A DNA stretch of 64,000 nucleotides, from the NCBI GenBank assembly GCA_030645915.1, contig JAUSNO010000001.1, positions 56,115 through 120,114 on the forward strand, given 5' to 3'. The stretch is from Undibacterium sp. GTDB lineage: Bacteria > Pseudomonadota > Gammaproteobacteria > Burkholderiales > Burkholderiaceae_D. Positions within the stretch are counted from its first letter, which is position 1; each line of letters begins with the position of its first letter. Made by a program: the position numbers and the translations under genes. Positions 9,862 to 18,298 of this stretch are shown piece after piece. The notes under the pieces were generated by a model, which saw nothing but the letters and a program-made list of their open reading frames with translations, searched no databases and was not told the origin of the DNA.

Positions 9862-11571
9862 TTACTGTTGTACAAGATATTCAGGTGATGCCATCGTCAA
9901 AAATATCGACAGATACACACGGTTCTTTTTTGCAGTGTCAGCACTCGTTGTGCTGGTAGTCGAGATAGTGACTGAATTCACCGCCGCCAATATTTGCGTG
10001 CGTAAGTTGCCACTCATCTGATTTGCCATCAAGAGAAGGTTGATTTGATCTAGCAACTTGTCTGGCGTATCGGCCAGCGCAATCAGCGAGGTATAGTCTG
10101 CCTTGATGTCACGTGAGGTGCCTGTTCCGTTCGGGATCACATCGCGCATAAAATTGAGATAGCCGACGATGGATGTTTCTCCCGTAATCTGAAATTCTGG
10201 CGCCACCAGATTGGCCGCGGCAATGCTGGTATTGGGCGGTACATAACCGGGACGGTAAAAATTGAACACTGAGGGCGAGCGCATGACGGTTTGCCCTAAA
10301 CCGCTTAGCGGGTCGTCTTGGTTGCCGATCAAAAAGCGGGTAGAAGTTGATTTGGCGTTGAAAGAGCGCATCCAATGGGCGAAACGCAATACAGGCTCGC
10401 GCAGCTTTCCTGCATTTGGATTGGCGATATTGATATCGGCACGCGCCTCGCTGTCAAGAAAAATGGTTTTGATAACTGCCTTCATGTCACCACGTACACT
10501 TTGTCCGTTATTGGCAAAGGCCGCAGCGACACGAGCAACGTACTGCGGACTAGGATTACTGGTCACTAAACGCTGGATCAGCTGTTTTCCAATGAAAGGG
10601 CCGACATTATTGTGATTGTAAAGTCGATCCAGAGCCACCTTGAGACTGGCTTCAGGACTCGCGCTACTTTGTGCAGGCACGGTAACACCTAGAAATGCCT
10701 TCTCTGAAATCGAATGATATTTAGGGTAACTTTGCATCGGCATCCAGTCGCGGTTGGGGTCTGCATTCCCGCCAAAAAATCGGGTATCCGACTTGTCTGT
10801 GCCTGCCCAACTCCAGCCAGTGAATACTTTTGCCAAGCCACTGATGTCTGCATTGGTATAAGTTTCGACCGTTTTGCCATTGCTGAGCCTTGGCGTGCCA
10901 TCTTGATTTAGCTCGACCAAACCTATGGTGAATAATTGCATGACCTCGCGCGCATAGTTCTCATCAGGGACGCGGGTACCGGATTCTTTCTGGTTCCGCA
11001 TGGAGGTCAAATATATGCCCATCATCGGATGTAAGGAGACCGCTTCCAGTAAATTGCGGTAATTCCCAAAAGCATAGGTTCCCAGCATGTCGTAGTAAGA
11101 AGCGACGCCACGGGGATAATTGGCGACATTGCTATCTAAAAAAGAGGCGACAAAAATCTGTGAAAGGGCATAGGTAACACGCTGGCGTAACTGGTCGTCG
11201 CCATTGGCCACTTGTTGCCAAAACGATTCGAAAAATTGATTCTGGCTTAGATTGCTACCGGTAGGTAGGCTAGCTGCAATGGTATCCATGTAGGTGCGGT
11301 GCAGCTTTTGAGGCTGATTGAACTGCGCCTCAAGGTAGGCGCTATAGCCATTGCTGATGACACTATTGATCTCCGTGGGCGTTGCGCCAAAACTGGTTTG
11401 TGCCAGCATGCGCGAGGCCTGGGCGTTTGTTGGTGGGCTCACAGTGACAGGCGGCACGACGATACTATTGCCGCCCGAGGTCGACCCGCCGCCACACGAC
11501 GTGAGCAGAAGCAAAAAGCTACAGAAGGTGATAGATCGAGAAATTTGCAGTAAGGTATTTTGCGGCGACAT
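9862..11571 (-). CDS. DUF1800 family lipoprotein
   Basis: A 569-aa protein. The N-terminus ends in LLLLTSCGGGSTSGGN, a lipobox with Cys at about residue 26, so it is probably lipid-anchored. The body has the DUF1800 signatures ASRMLAQTSFGATPTEIN, RNLLEAVSLHPMMGIYL, DENYAREVMQLFTIG, VFTGWSW and FYRPGY. Function is unknown. It is the first gene of the operon with the Tat-exported DUF1501 protein at 8404, and both products act outside the cytoplasm. Confidence 0.88.
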   Translation of the reverse strand: MSPQNTLLQISRSITFCSFLLLLTSCGGGSTSGGNSIVVPPVTVSPPTNAQASRMLAQTSFGATPTEINSVISNGYSAYLEAQFNQPQKLHRTYMDTIAASLPTGSNLSQNQFFESFWQQVANGDDQLRQRVTYALSQIFVASFLDSNVANYPRGVASYYDMLGTYAFGNYRNLLEAVSLHPMMGIYLTSMRNQKESGTRVPDENYAREVMQLFTIGLVELNQDGTPRLSNGKTVETYTNADISGLAKVFTGWSWAGTDKSDTRFFGGNADPNRDWMPMQSYPKYHSISEKAFLGVTVPAQSSASPEASLKVALDRLYNHNNVGPFIGKQLIQRLVTSNPSPQYVARVAAAFANNGQSVRGDMKAVIKTIFLDSEARADINIANPNAGKLREPVLRFAHWMRSFNAKSTSTRFLIGNQDDPLSGLGQTVMRSPSVFNFYRPGYVPPNTSIAAANLVAPEFQITGETSIVGYLNFMRDVIPNGTGTSRDIKADYTSLIALADTPDKLLDQINLLLMANQMSGNLRTQILAAVNSVTISTTSTTSADTAKKNRVYLSIFLTMASPEYLVQQ

Positions 11572-11776
11572 GTTACAACTCCAACGAAATTTAATTTGCC
11601 TGATCGCAATAAAATAACATGCTTAGAATAATTGAACTAAGTTTAAAGTGTTACTTTTAGTAAGCGAATTCGTCAGATGAGGAGGGTTTTAATATTTAAT
11701 TTTTTACAGCAGGCACCAATAAAAATTGGTAATTGAGCAATTTTAAAATGAAGATTTTTGATGAGATTTCGTATGG

Positions 11777-12682
11777 TTAATCAATTTCCGCAAGGGTTTG
11801 ATGTACAAACGCAGAAAGAATTAATTTGGATTGCGTCGGGACATCGATAAACTCGAAACCGTGTCGGAATTCGTCGGTATTTTCAGTTGGGGTAACCGAG
11901 CGAAGAATGAAATTTATCGTCAGATACTCGTCATTGCCTGCCGCATTGACCTTGAATTTAATGATTCCCGTATCATTTTTTTGACCTAAAGGCTTTTTGA
12001 TGATTCCAGAGCTTCCACCCATGCTCAAGTCACTCAACGTGGCCGCAGCTGTTTGTTCAGGACTGCCAACAGTTACCGATGCAATAATCTTGACTGTGGC
12101 GCGTGATCCCTGGCGGATCGCCGTACAGCGTACCAGTTTTGGATACGATAAATGGAGGTAAGGGTGGGGCGAGAAGACTGATTTGAGCGCGGACGCGGTA
12201 AACGCATAGGCTTTTTTTCCAGGAAATGCCCGAACAATGAAGGTCTGACCATCTCTGATTAACGCCCCCTTGCCATCGATGACAGGTGCGGTCAGCAGGA
12301 TGGACTTATTTTTCACAAATCCGATCAGTTTAACGGTGTAGCGGATTTGCGCGTTATCGTGAACCTGCAGATAGAAGGTCTCGCCTACATGCCAACGGAC
12401 GCTGTCCAGATCCAGCATGACCGTTTCTTTATTCTGTTCCTGGGCTGGTTTTGTTGGTGTAAGCGGAGGAATAGCGGGCGTTGCTTTTGCTGAAACGCTT
12501 TCCGATACAGTATCGGTGCAAAAGCCATTTTCAATGAGATTGTCAAGCTGAAGCTGGTTTTCTATCAGTGCACCGGATGCTAGCAAAAGATTGCCCCATG
12601 AGTCGAATACATCTCTTGGAGCGGGCTTCCCTAGGCAAATTTCGTTTTGCTTGACGGGTACTAATGCATCCAGTTCGTTCAT
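11777..12682 (-). CDS. YcgR-like PilZ domain protein (c-di-GMP effector)
   Basis: A 301-aa protein starting at MNELDALV, with AGGAAAAGG just upstream. An ATG 15 nt earlier, at 12697, is also possible. Residues about 90-190 look like a YcgR-type PilZN domain (VGETFYLQVHDNAQIRYTVK). A PilZ domain follows, with RQGSR near residue 195 and LSDLSMGGSSG near 220, matching the RxxxR and (D/N)xSxxG c-di-GMP motifs. It probably controls motility or surface behaviour. No flagellar gene is nearby and no partner enzyme is evident. Confidence 0.78.
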   Translation of the reverse strand: MNELDALVPVKQNEICLGKPAPRDVFDSWGNLLLASGALIENQLQLDNLIENGFCTDTVSESVSAKATPAIPPLTPTKPAQEQNKETVMLDLDSVRWHVGETFYLQVHDNAQIRYTVKLIGFVKNKSILLTAPVIDGKGALIRDGQTFIVRAFPGKKAYAFTASALKSVFSPHPYLHLSYPKLVRCTAIRQGSRATVKIIASVTVGSPEQTAAATLSDLSMGGSSGIIKKPLGQKNDTGIIKFKVNAAGNDEYLTINFILRSVTPTENTDEFRHGFEFIDVPTQSKLILSAFVHQTLAEID

Positions 12683-12728
12683 GCCTTTTCCTAGCATTTG
12701 TTTCCAACAGAAAACCTACGGAGATTTC

Positions 12729-12756
12729 AAAAAATAAGAATAATCTTATTTTTTTC
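12729..12756. terminator. AT-rich hairpin upstream of the PilZ gene
   Basis: AAAAAATAAGA and TCTTATTTTTTT form a stem around ATAA, with runs of A and T outside. It sits with the stronger hairpin at 12773-12812 in the 166-bp gap between the decarboxylase and PilZ genes. It may reinforce termination. Confidence 0.5.
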
Positions 12757-12772
12757 TCACTATTTATACCAT

Positions 12773-12812
12773 AAAAAGCCTGTTGAGGCAGGTTTGACCC
12801 AACAGGCTTTTT
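12773..12812. terminator. Intrinsic terminator after the decarboxylase gene
   Basis: AAAAAGCCTGTTG and CAACAGGCTTTTT form a perfect 13-bp inverted repeat around a 14-nt loop, with T-runs in both orientations. It lies 37 nt past the minus-strand stop of the decarboxylase gene. Confidence 0.85.
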
Positions 12813-12848
12813 ATGTTTTTCATTGCAGTTTTTGGTAATTCGCTGTGA

Positions 12849-15119
12849 CTACTCGATTAATTCGGCGCCCAGAGGCACGCAGTCAACAAAATACCCACGT
12901 TTTCCATCAATTTCTACTTTGACCAGACCATGGCAGTCGGTTTCAAATCCAGGAAATTGCTCATTAAAATTACGCACGAATTTTAAATAATCAACGATCG
13001 TTTTATTGAAACGCTCACCTGGAATCAGCAAAGGAATGCCGGGAGGGTAAGGTGTCAGTAGAATAGCTGTAACACGTCCTTCAAGGTTGTCAATTGACAC
13101 GCGTTCTATTTCACGATGTGCCATTTTGGCAAATGCATCGGACGGTTTCATCGCTGGCTGCATGTCCGATAAATACATTTCTGTTGTCAGGCGCGCGACA
13201 TCATGTGTTTTGTAAACCTCATGGATGCGCTGACAGAGATCTTTCAGTCCCGCGCCTTCATAACGAGGATTTGCTGCGGCAAACTCTGGCAAAATCCGCC
13301 ACATAGGTTGGTTCTTGTCATAGTCATCTTTGAACTGCTGTAACGCTGTCAACAAGGTATTCCAGCGACCTTTGGTAATGCCGATGGTAAACATGATGAA
13401 GAATGAATACAGGCCACATTTTTCAATGATGACACCGTGCTCGGCCAGGTACTTGGTGACAATGGATGCGGGAATACCCGTAGCGTCAAATTTACCTTCC
13501 AGAGACAAGCCTGGCGTGACAAGCGTGGCCTTAATTGGGTCAAGCATATTGAAACCACGCGCCAGGTTGCCAAAACCATGCCAGTCATCTTCGGCGTGGA
13601 TCACCCAGTCTTCACGAGATCCTATGCCATTTTCCGACAGAGTTTCTGGTCCCCAAACCTGGAACCACCAGTCTTGCCCCCATTCCTGGTCAACTTTGCG
13701 CATCGCGCGACGGAAATCCAAGGCTTCTATAATCGACTCTTCAACCAAAGCGGTGCCACCTGGCGCTTCCATCATGGCGGCAGCCACGTCGCAAGACGCA
13801 ATAATGGAATAGTTGGGAGAGGTCGACGTGTGCATCAGATACGCTTCCGCGAAGCCGTCTTTATCCAATTTGACCGTTTCTGATTCGCGCACCAGAATTT
13901 GTGACGCTTGTGAGATTCCAGCGAGCAATTTATGCGTAGATTGTGTCGAGAAAATCATGGATTTTTTCGCCCGCGGTCTATCCTTGCCGATGGCATGCAT
14001 GTCTTGATAGAAGTTGTGGAACGTTGCATGGGGCAACCAGGCTTCGTCGAAATGCAAAGTGTCTATTTCGCCATCCAGCAAATCTTTAAGCGTTTCTACG
14101 TTGTATAGCACGCCATCGTATGTTGATTGCGTGATGGTGAGAATGCGCGGTTTCTTGTTCTTCGCCTTGCGTGCGAAGGGATTCGCCTCAATTTTCCGCC
14201 GTATGCTCTCCATCGAAAATTCTTCCAGCGGGATCGGTCCGATAATTCCCAGGTGATTACGGGTCGGCATCAAGAATACAGGTATGGCGCCGCACATGAT
14301 GATCGAGTGCAAAATGGATTTGTGGCAGTTGCGATCAACTACGACGATGTCGCCAGGAGCAACAGTGGAGTGCCATACCATTTTATTCGAGGTGGATGTG
14401 CCATTGGTCACGAAGTAACAATGGTCGGCATTGAAGATACGCGCCGCATTACGCTCTGATGCGGCAACCGGACCGGTGTGATCCAGTAATTGGCCAAGTT
14501 CCTCGACAGCATTGCAGACGTCTGCCCGTAGCATGTTTTCACCGAAAAATTGGTGAAACATTTGTCCTATTGGCGACTTGAGAAAGGCAACGCCACCCGA
14601 ATGGCCAGGGCAGTGCCAGGAATAGGAGCCGTCATTGGCATAATGAACCAGCGCACGGAAGAACGGTGGTGAAAGACCGTCAAGATAAGACTTCGCCTCA
14701 CGAATGATGTGTCGTGCAACGAATTCAGGCGTGTCTTCAAACATGTGGATGAAGCCGTGTAATTCACGCAGGATATCATTAGGAATATGGCGTGAAGTGC
14801 GAGTTTCTCCGTAAAGATAAATCGGTATATCGGCATTTTTATAGCGGATTTCTTCGACGAAGGCGCGTAGAGATTTCAAGGCGTGATCAGTTTCTTCATC
14901 TGAGCCTTCGCCGAATTCTTCGTCATCAATCGATAATACAAAAGCCGATGCGCGAGATTGCTGCTGAGCAAATTGAGATAAGTCACCGTAACTGGTCACC
15001 CCTAACACTTCCATACCTTCTTTTTCCATGGCATCGGCAAGTGCACGGATACCCAGACCAGAAGTATTTTCAGAGCGGAAGTCTTCGTCAATAATGACGA
15101 TAGGGAAGCGGAATTTCAT
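12849..15119 (-). CDS. Arginine/lysine/ornithine decarboxylase, PLP-dependent
   Basis: A 756-aa protein starting at MKFRFPIVIIDEDFRSE, with GGAGACTTCC directly before the ATG. The first 130 residues form the response-regulator-like wing domain of the biodegradative Orn/Lys/Arg decarboxylases. The PLP domain has FDEAWLPHATFH and the cofactor lysine in STQSTHKLLAGISQASQ (about residues 380-396). The C-terminal domain has TPYPPGIPLLIPGE. The reaction is decarboxylation of a basic amino acid to a polyamine or diamine. Which amino acid is used cannot be decided without alignment. There is no antiporter gene nearby, so an acid-resistance role is not supported. Confidence 0.87.
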   Translation of the reverse strand: MKFRFPIVIIDEDFRSENTSGLGIRALADAMEKEGMEVLGVTSYGDLSQFAQQQSRASAFVLSIDDEEFGEGSDEETDHALKSLRAFVEEIRYKNADIPIYLYGETRTSRHIPNDILRELHGFIHMFEDTPEFVARHIIREAKSYLDGLSPPFFRALVHYANDGSYSWHCPGHSGGVAFLKSPIGQMFHQFFGENMLRADVCNAVEELGQLLDHTGPVAASERNAARIFNADHCYFVTNGTSTSNKMVWHSTVAPGDIVVVDRNCHKSILHSIIMCGAIPVFLMPTRNHLGIIGPIPLEEFSMESIRRKIEANPFARKAKNKKPRILTITQSTYDGVLYNVETLKDLLDGEIDTLHFDEAWLPHATFHNFYQDMHAIGKDRPRAKKSMIFSTQSTHKLLAGISQASQILVRESETVKLDKDGFAEAYLMHTSTSPNYSIIASCDVAAAMMEAPGGTALVEESIIEALDFRRAMRKVDQEWGQDWWFQVWGPETLSENGIGSREDWVIHAEDDWHGFGNLARGFNMLDPIKATLVTPGLSLEGKFDATGIPASIVTKYLAEHGVIIEKCGLYSFFIMFTIGITKGRWNTLLTALQQFKDDYDKNQPMWRILPEFAAANPRYEGAGLKDLCQRIHEVYKTHDVARLTTEMYLSDMQPAMKPSDAFAKMAHREIERVSIDNLEGRVTAILLTPYPPGIPLLIPGERFNKTIVDYLKFVRNFNEQFPGFETDCHGLVKVEIDGKRGYFVDCVPLGAELIE

Positions 15120-15455
15120 GGAAGTCTCCAAAAAAGCTTGTTTCAAGGGAGACGCCTGGGCTAGTTAAATCAACCGCTTGCGCGCCAAAAAATTTAAAGA
15201 AGCGAATTTTCTCAGATATGGGGGCGTATATGTGAAAAAAAATGGAAATGTACGTTCTGATGCGGAAATTCGATTAAACGGGTGCGCAGTCTCAGCCTAT
15301 CGCAACAGTTCTTGGCTAAACACGGGCCTTTGATTATTAACGATCATGCGCTGACGAAAGTATTCAAATTGGCAGTACAAAGCGGATGGCATAAAAATAT
15401 TATGGCATCCGCTTCTTCCTCTTGCACCTTAGGACGTAAACGCCTTCGGTTTAGC
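15120..15455. other. Intergenic region upstream of the decarboxylase gene
   Basis: About 336 bp between the mipA-like stop and the decarboxylase start, both minus strand. It holds one clear hairpin (15380-15414, listed separately). The rest should contain the decarboxylase promoter, but no sharp sigma-70 pair was recognised. No convincing gene is present. Confidence 0.5.
15380..15414. terminator. Hairpin downstream of the mipA-like gene
   Basis: AAGCGGATGGCATAA and TTATGGCATCCGCTT form 15-bp arms with one mismatch around a 5-nt loop. It lies 42 nt past the minus-strand mipA-like stop. Only a short T-run (TTT) follows, so it is a plausible but imperfect intrinsic terminator for the thyA-folA-mipA unit. 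Confidence 0.55.
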
Positions 15456-16244
15456 CTAAAAACGGTAACTTGCAGCGGAGTAAATTGTGACGGGGGTTCT
15501 TTGAAAGATAAATGGACTATTCGCAGCGTCACCCATTAAATGTTGTATCGATGCACCTGTCGTCAATGACCAGTTGGTATCAATATTCCAATGCCAGTTG
15601 GCACCTAATTTGACGTCAGTGAGCCCGGATGACGGCGCGTACTGGCTATATCCGCTTGCGATTGCCTGTGTCGCATTGACGCCAAAATAGGATTGTTGAT
15701 AGCTATTATTTGCCCAGTTTGTACTGAAAAGTGCTGTGAGACGATGTTTCGCATTGAGCATATTGGTAGCCCTGCCGCCCAAGCTCATTTGAAAGCCGTT
15801 GTGATCTGCACCGGATCCATATCTTACTGAGGAGAGCAGGGCGTAGTTCGGATTGACATAGTAGTTTAGGAAGACGCCTGGTTCGACCATGGAATTGATG
15901 TCACCCAGACCGTGTAGTTTGCCTGATTTTGTTTCATCACGGCCAAGCTCCATCGTCATTCTGACGCCGTATTGAATGCTGGGATTTTTCGAGAAATTAT
16001 AGCCAAGCCCCGAAATCGCGCTAAAAAATGCGCCATTTTTCCACTGAGCATCGAATGCGGGATAAACCGCTACGCGCCGCTCATCCGAACCGGTATATTT
16101 CGGCATTGACAGCGCAGCGGCACCCAGAGAAAAATTAACATCGTTCTGTATGTATGGTGTCGGTGTCAGCTGCGCAAAATCAAGAACCTGTCCCTGAGCC
16201 GAGCATGCTGAAATAAGGAGAATAGTGCCGAGAAATTTTTTCAT
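15456..16244 (-). CDS. MipA/OmpV family outer membrane protein
   Basis: A 262-aa protein starting at MKKFLGTILLISACSAQGQ, with AAGGA upstream; the longer frame to 16292 lacks a signal. The signal peptide is followed by VNFSLGAAALSMPKYTGSDE and YPAFDAQWKNGAFFSAISGLGYNF, and the last residues are IYSAASYRF. These are the start and the terminal aromatic beta-strand of MipA/OmpV barrels. Members are outer-membrane proteins linked to murein-hydrolase scaffolding or osmotic response. It is the last gene of the thyA-folA-DUF4337 cluster. Confidence 0.82.
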   Translation of the reverse strand: MKKFLGTILLISACSAQGQVLDFAQLTPTPYIQNDVNFSLGAAALSMPKYTGSDERRVAVYPAFDAQWKNGAFFSAISGLGYNFSKNPSIQYGVRMTMELGRDETKSGKLHGLGDINSMVEPGVFLNYYVNPNYALLSSVRYGSGADHNGFQMSLGGRATNMLNAKHRLTALFSTNWANNSYQQSYFGVNATQAIASGYSQYAPSSGLTDVKLGANWHWNIDTNWSLTTGASIQHLMGDAANSPFIFQRTPVTIYSAASYRF

Positions 16245-16257
16245 TGTGATTGCATCC

Positions 16258-16827
16258 TTAAATGTGCAGCCATGCCAGTGCGGCAATGCCAATACCTGCT
16301 AAAGCAACCCCATAGGAAGTATATTGTAACCATTTTTTCTTTGTCAGGAGCGTGATGGCAGCCAAAGAAATTGCAATTTGCAACGCTGTCATTGCTTGTG
16401 ACCAACGGTGATGTTGATGCATTGCAGCTTCCGATTTTTTATCCCATTCAATTGACTCTGCTTCTAGCTTTTCTGCATCTTTCTTAATGGCTTCCTTTTC
16501 TGTTTCATAGCGAGCGACTTTAATTTTGTATTTTTCTGCGTCGACACCTGGCAATACCATTGCTAATTCAGCCAGATTTTGCTTGCTGGATTTAGACTGA
16601 TAAAAATTCCATTGATTGGCAGCTTCTGTCTTTTTAATCGCGGCTTCGTTTTTAAACATAGCGGCATCGTTTTGTGTTGTTCCGCCTTGAAATCCAAACA
16701 AGGCACCAACCGTGGCCATGATCGCGGTCATGACGGCAATTTTGCTGGCGAACTGGTCATTGCCATGGGCGGCGTGTTCCAATTCGTGATCATGTGGACC
16801 GTGTACGTGAAATCCGCCTGCAGACAT
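16258..16827 (-). CDS. DUF4337 family membrane protein
   Basis: A 189-aa protein starting at MSAGGFHVHGPHDHELEHA. A His-rich N-terminus is followed by one membrane segment (IAVMTAIMATVGALFGFQGG). Next comes a charged region likely to form a coiled coil (KYKIKVARYETEKEAIKKDA), then two C-terminal helices (ALQIAISLAAITLLT and YGVALAGIGIAALAW). This is the DUF4337 layout; function is unknown. It overlaps the folA gene by zero and is separated from it by 8 nt, so it is probably co-transcribed. Confidence 0.78.
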   Translation of the reverse strand: MSAGGFHVHGPHDHELEHAAHGNDQFASKIAVMTAIMATVGALFGFQGGTTQNDAAMFKNEAAIKKTEAANQWNFYQSKSSKQNLAELAMVLPGVDAEKYKIKVARYETEKEAIKKDAEKLEAESIEWDKKSEAAMHQHHRWSQAMTALQIAISLAAITLLTKKKWLQYTSYGVALAGIGIAALAWLHI

Positions 16828-16835
16828 CTTAAATC

Positions 16836-17318
16836 CTATCTTTTTTTGTAAGTAATAAATGCGTAGTTCAATTGGTTTTCTTCTGAGTGATGATTTTCTC
16901 TCGTGACTTCTTCCCATATAAGTGGGTCGATCTTTGGAAAGAACGCATCACAAATAAAATCTTGCTGTATTTCCGTCACGATTAATCGGTCTGCCATCGA
17001 CAGCGCCTGTTCATAGATTTGCGCCCCTCCGATGATGAACGCAGGTTCACCCTTCAACAAGGCTTGTACTGCTTCCAGGGAAGCGACAGATTCCACCCCT
17101 TCGTGATGCCATCCAAGCTTGCGCGTGACTACAATATTGCGTCTGTTGGGCAAGGCCCTTCCTATAGAGTCAAAAGTCTTGCGCCCCATGATGATAATGT
17201 GGCCGCTGGTCGTGCGCTTGAAGTGTGCGAGGTCTTCAGGTAGATGCCATGGCAATTTGTTATTGATGCCAATGCCGCCTAGTTTGTCAGTGGCAACTAT
17301 AATCGTGAGGGATGACAT
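16836..17318 (-). CDS. folA: Dihydrofolate reductase
   Basis: A 160-aa protein of normal DHFR length. It contains GGIGINNKLPWHLPEDLAHF with the proton-donor Asp equivalent in PEDL, the NADPH-binding IIMGRKTFDSIGR, and FIIGGAQIYEQAL. It reduces dihydrofolate to tetrahydrofolate, regenerating the folate oxidised by ThyA, whose gene lies 17 nt upstream. The thyA-folA order is common in proteobacteria. Confidence 0.96.
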   Translation of the reverse strand: MSSLTIIVATDKLGGIGINNKLPWHLPEDLAHFKRTTSGHIIIMGRKTFDSIGRALPNRRNIVVTRKLGWHHEGVESVASLEAVQALLKGEPAFIIGGAQIYEQALSMADRLIVTEIQQDFICDAFFPKIDPLIWEEVTRENHHSEENQLNYAFITYKKR

Positions 17319-17335
17319 AATGATGACCTGCTTTT

Positions 17336-18130
17336 TTATACAGCGACAGGCGCTTTGATGTGTGGATGAAATTGGTAATTCACAATCTCAAAATCTTCAA
17401 ATTTGTAATCGAAAATAGAATCAGGTTGACGTTTGATCACCAATTTCGGCAATGCAAATGTGTTTCTGGAAAGCTGTTCTTCGACTTGATCAAGGTGATT
17501 GGAGTAGAGATGACAGTCGCCACCAGTCCAAATAAATTCGCCGACCTCAAGCTCAGTTTGCTGCGCCACCATGTGGGTAAGCAGTGCATACGAAGCGATA
17601 TTGAACGGTACGCCTAAAAAAATATCAGCGCTGCGTTGATATAGCTGGCACGAGAGTTTTCCATTCGCCACATAAAACTGAAACAAGGCATGGCATGGCG
17701 GCAATTTCATATTGGGAATGTCGGCAACATTCCACGCAGAAACGATTAATCGACGTGAATCAGGATTGGTCTTGATCTGCTCAACGACTTGCGCAATTTG
17801 GTCTATGTGCTGGCCGTTTGGTAGAGGCCAGCTACGCCATTGTGAACCATAAACTGGTCCCAGATCTCCATTTTCATCTGCCCAATCGTCCCAGATAGAT
17901 ACGCCATTATCTTTCAGGTATTTAATGTTGGTAGACCCTGCCAGGAACCAGATAAGTTCATGGACGATGGATTTTAGGTGCAATTTTTTTGTCGTAAGCA
18001 AGGGGAAGCCCTGACTCAGGTCGAAGCGCATCTGGTGTGCAAAGACGGAAATCGTTCCGGTGCCGGTGCGGTCGGTTTTTGTCGTGCCATGTTGTTGTAC
18101 ATGACGCATGAAGTCGAGATATTGTTGCAT
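17336..18130 (-). CDS. thyA: Thymidylate synthase
   Basis: A 264-aa protein matching E. coli ThyA in length when started at [11 protein letters not shown]; a longer frame to 18187 adds 19 non-homologous residues. Visible features are [19 protein letters not shown], the catalytic Cys in [11 protein letters not shown], the phosphate-binding [20 protein letters not shown], and the C-terminal PHIKAPVAV. It methylates dUMP to dTMP with methylene-tetrahydrofolate. The ribosome site is weak. A 33-bp inverted repeat lies 59 bp upstream of this start. Confidence 0.96.
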   Translation of the reverse strand: MQQYLDFMRHVQQHGTTKTDRTGTGTISVFAHQMRFDLSQGFPLLTTKKLHLKSIVHELIWFLAGSTNIKYLKDNGVSIWDDWADENGDLGPVYGSQWRSWPLPNGQHIDQIAQVVEQIKTNPDSRRLIVSAWNVADIPNMKLPPCHALFQFYVANGKLSCQLYQRSADIFLGVPFNIASYALLTHMVAQQTELEVGEFIWTGGDCHLYSNHLDQVEEQLSRNTFALPKLVIKRQPDSIFDYKFEDFEIVNYQFHPHIKAPVAV

Positions 18131-18188
18131 GTGGTGTGAGATAAAATTTTTGTGGCATTGTAACGGTTTACCCATCATAGGGTACATG

Positions 18189-18221
18189 ACAATCTGAGGA
18201 GTAATATACTCCTTAGATTGT
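18189..18221. repeat. Compact inverted repeat upstream of thyA
   Basis: ACAATCTGAGGAGTA and TACTCCTTAGATTGT are 15-bp arms with one mismatch around a 3-nt loop. It lies between the sensor-kinase stop and the thyA start. No T-run follows on the minus strand, so it is not a classical terminator. It could be an operator or a 5' leader structure of thyA. Confidence 0.6.
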
Positions 18222-18298
18222 TGTCGAAAATCACCGAAATACGCTCGTCGTTATTGTGATTTGTAAAAATACTGGTGGGGGGTATGCGTCGTTGGAGG

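Noticed and set aside
15282..15539. 85-aa plus-strand frame upstream of the decarboxylase
   Set aside because: It overlaps the C-terminus of the mipA-like gene on the other strand and a terminator-like hairpin; it is a shadow frame.
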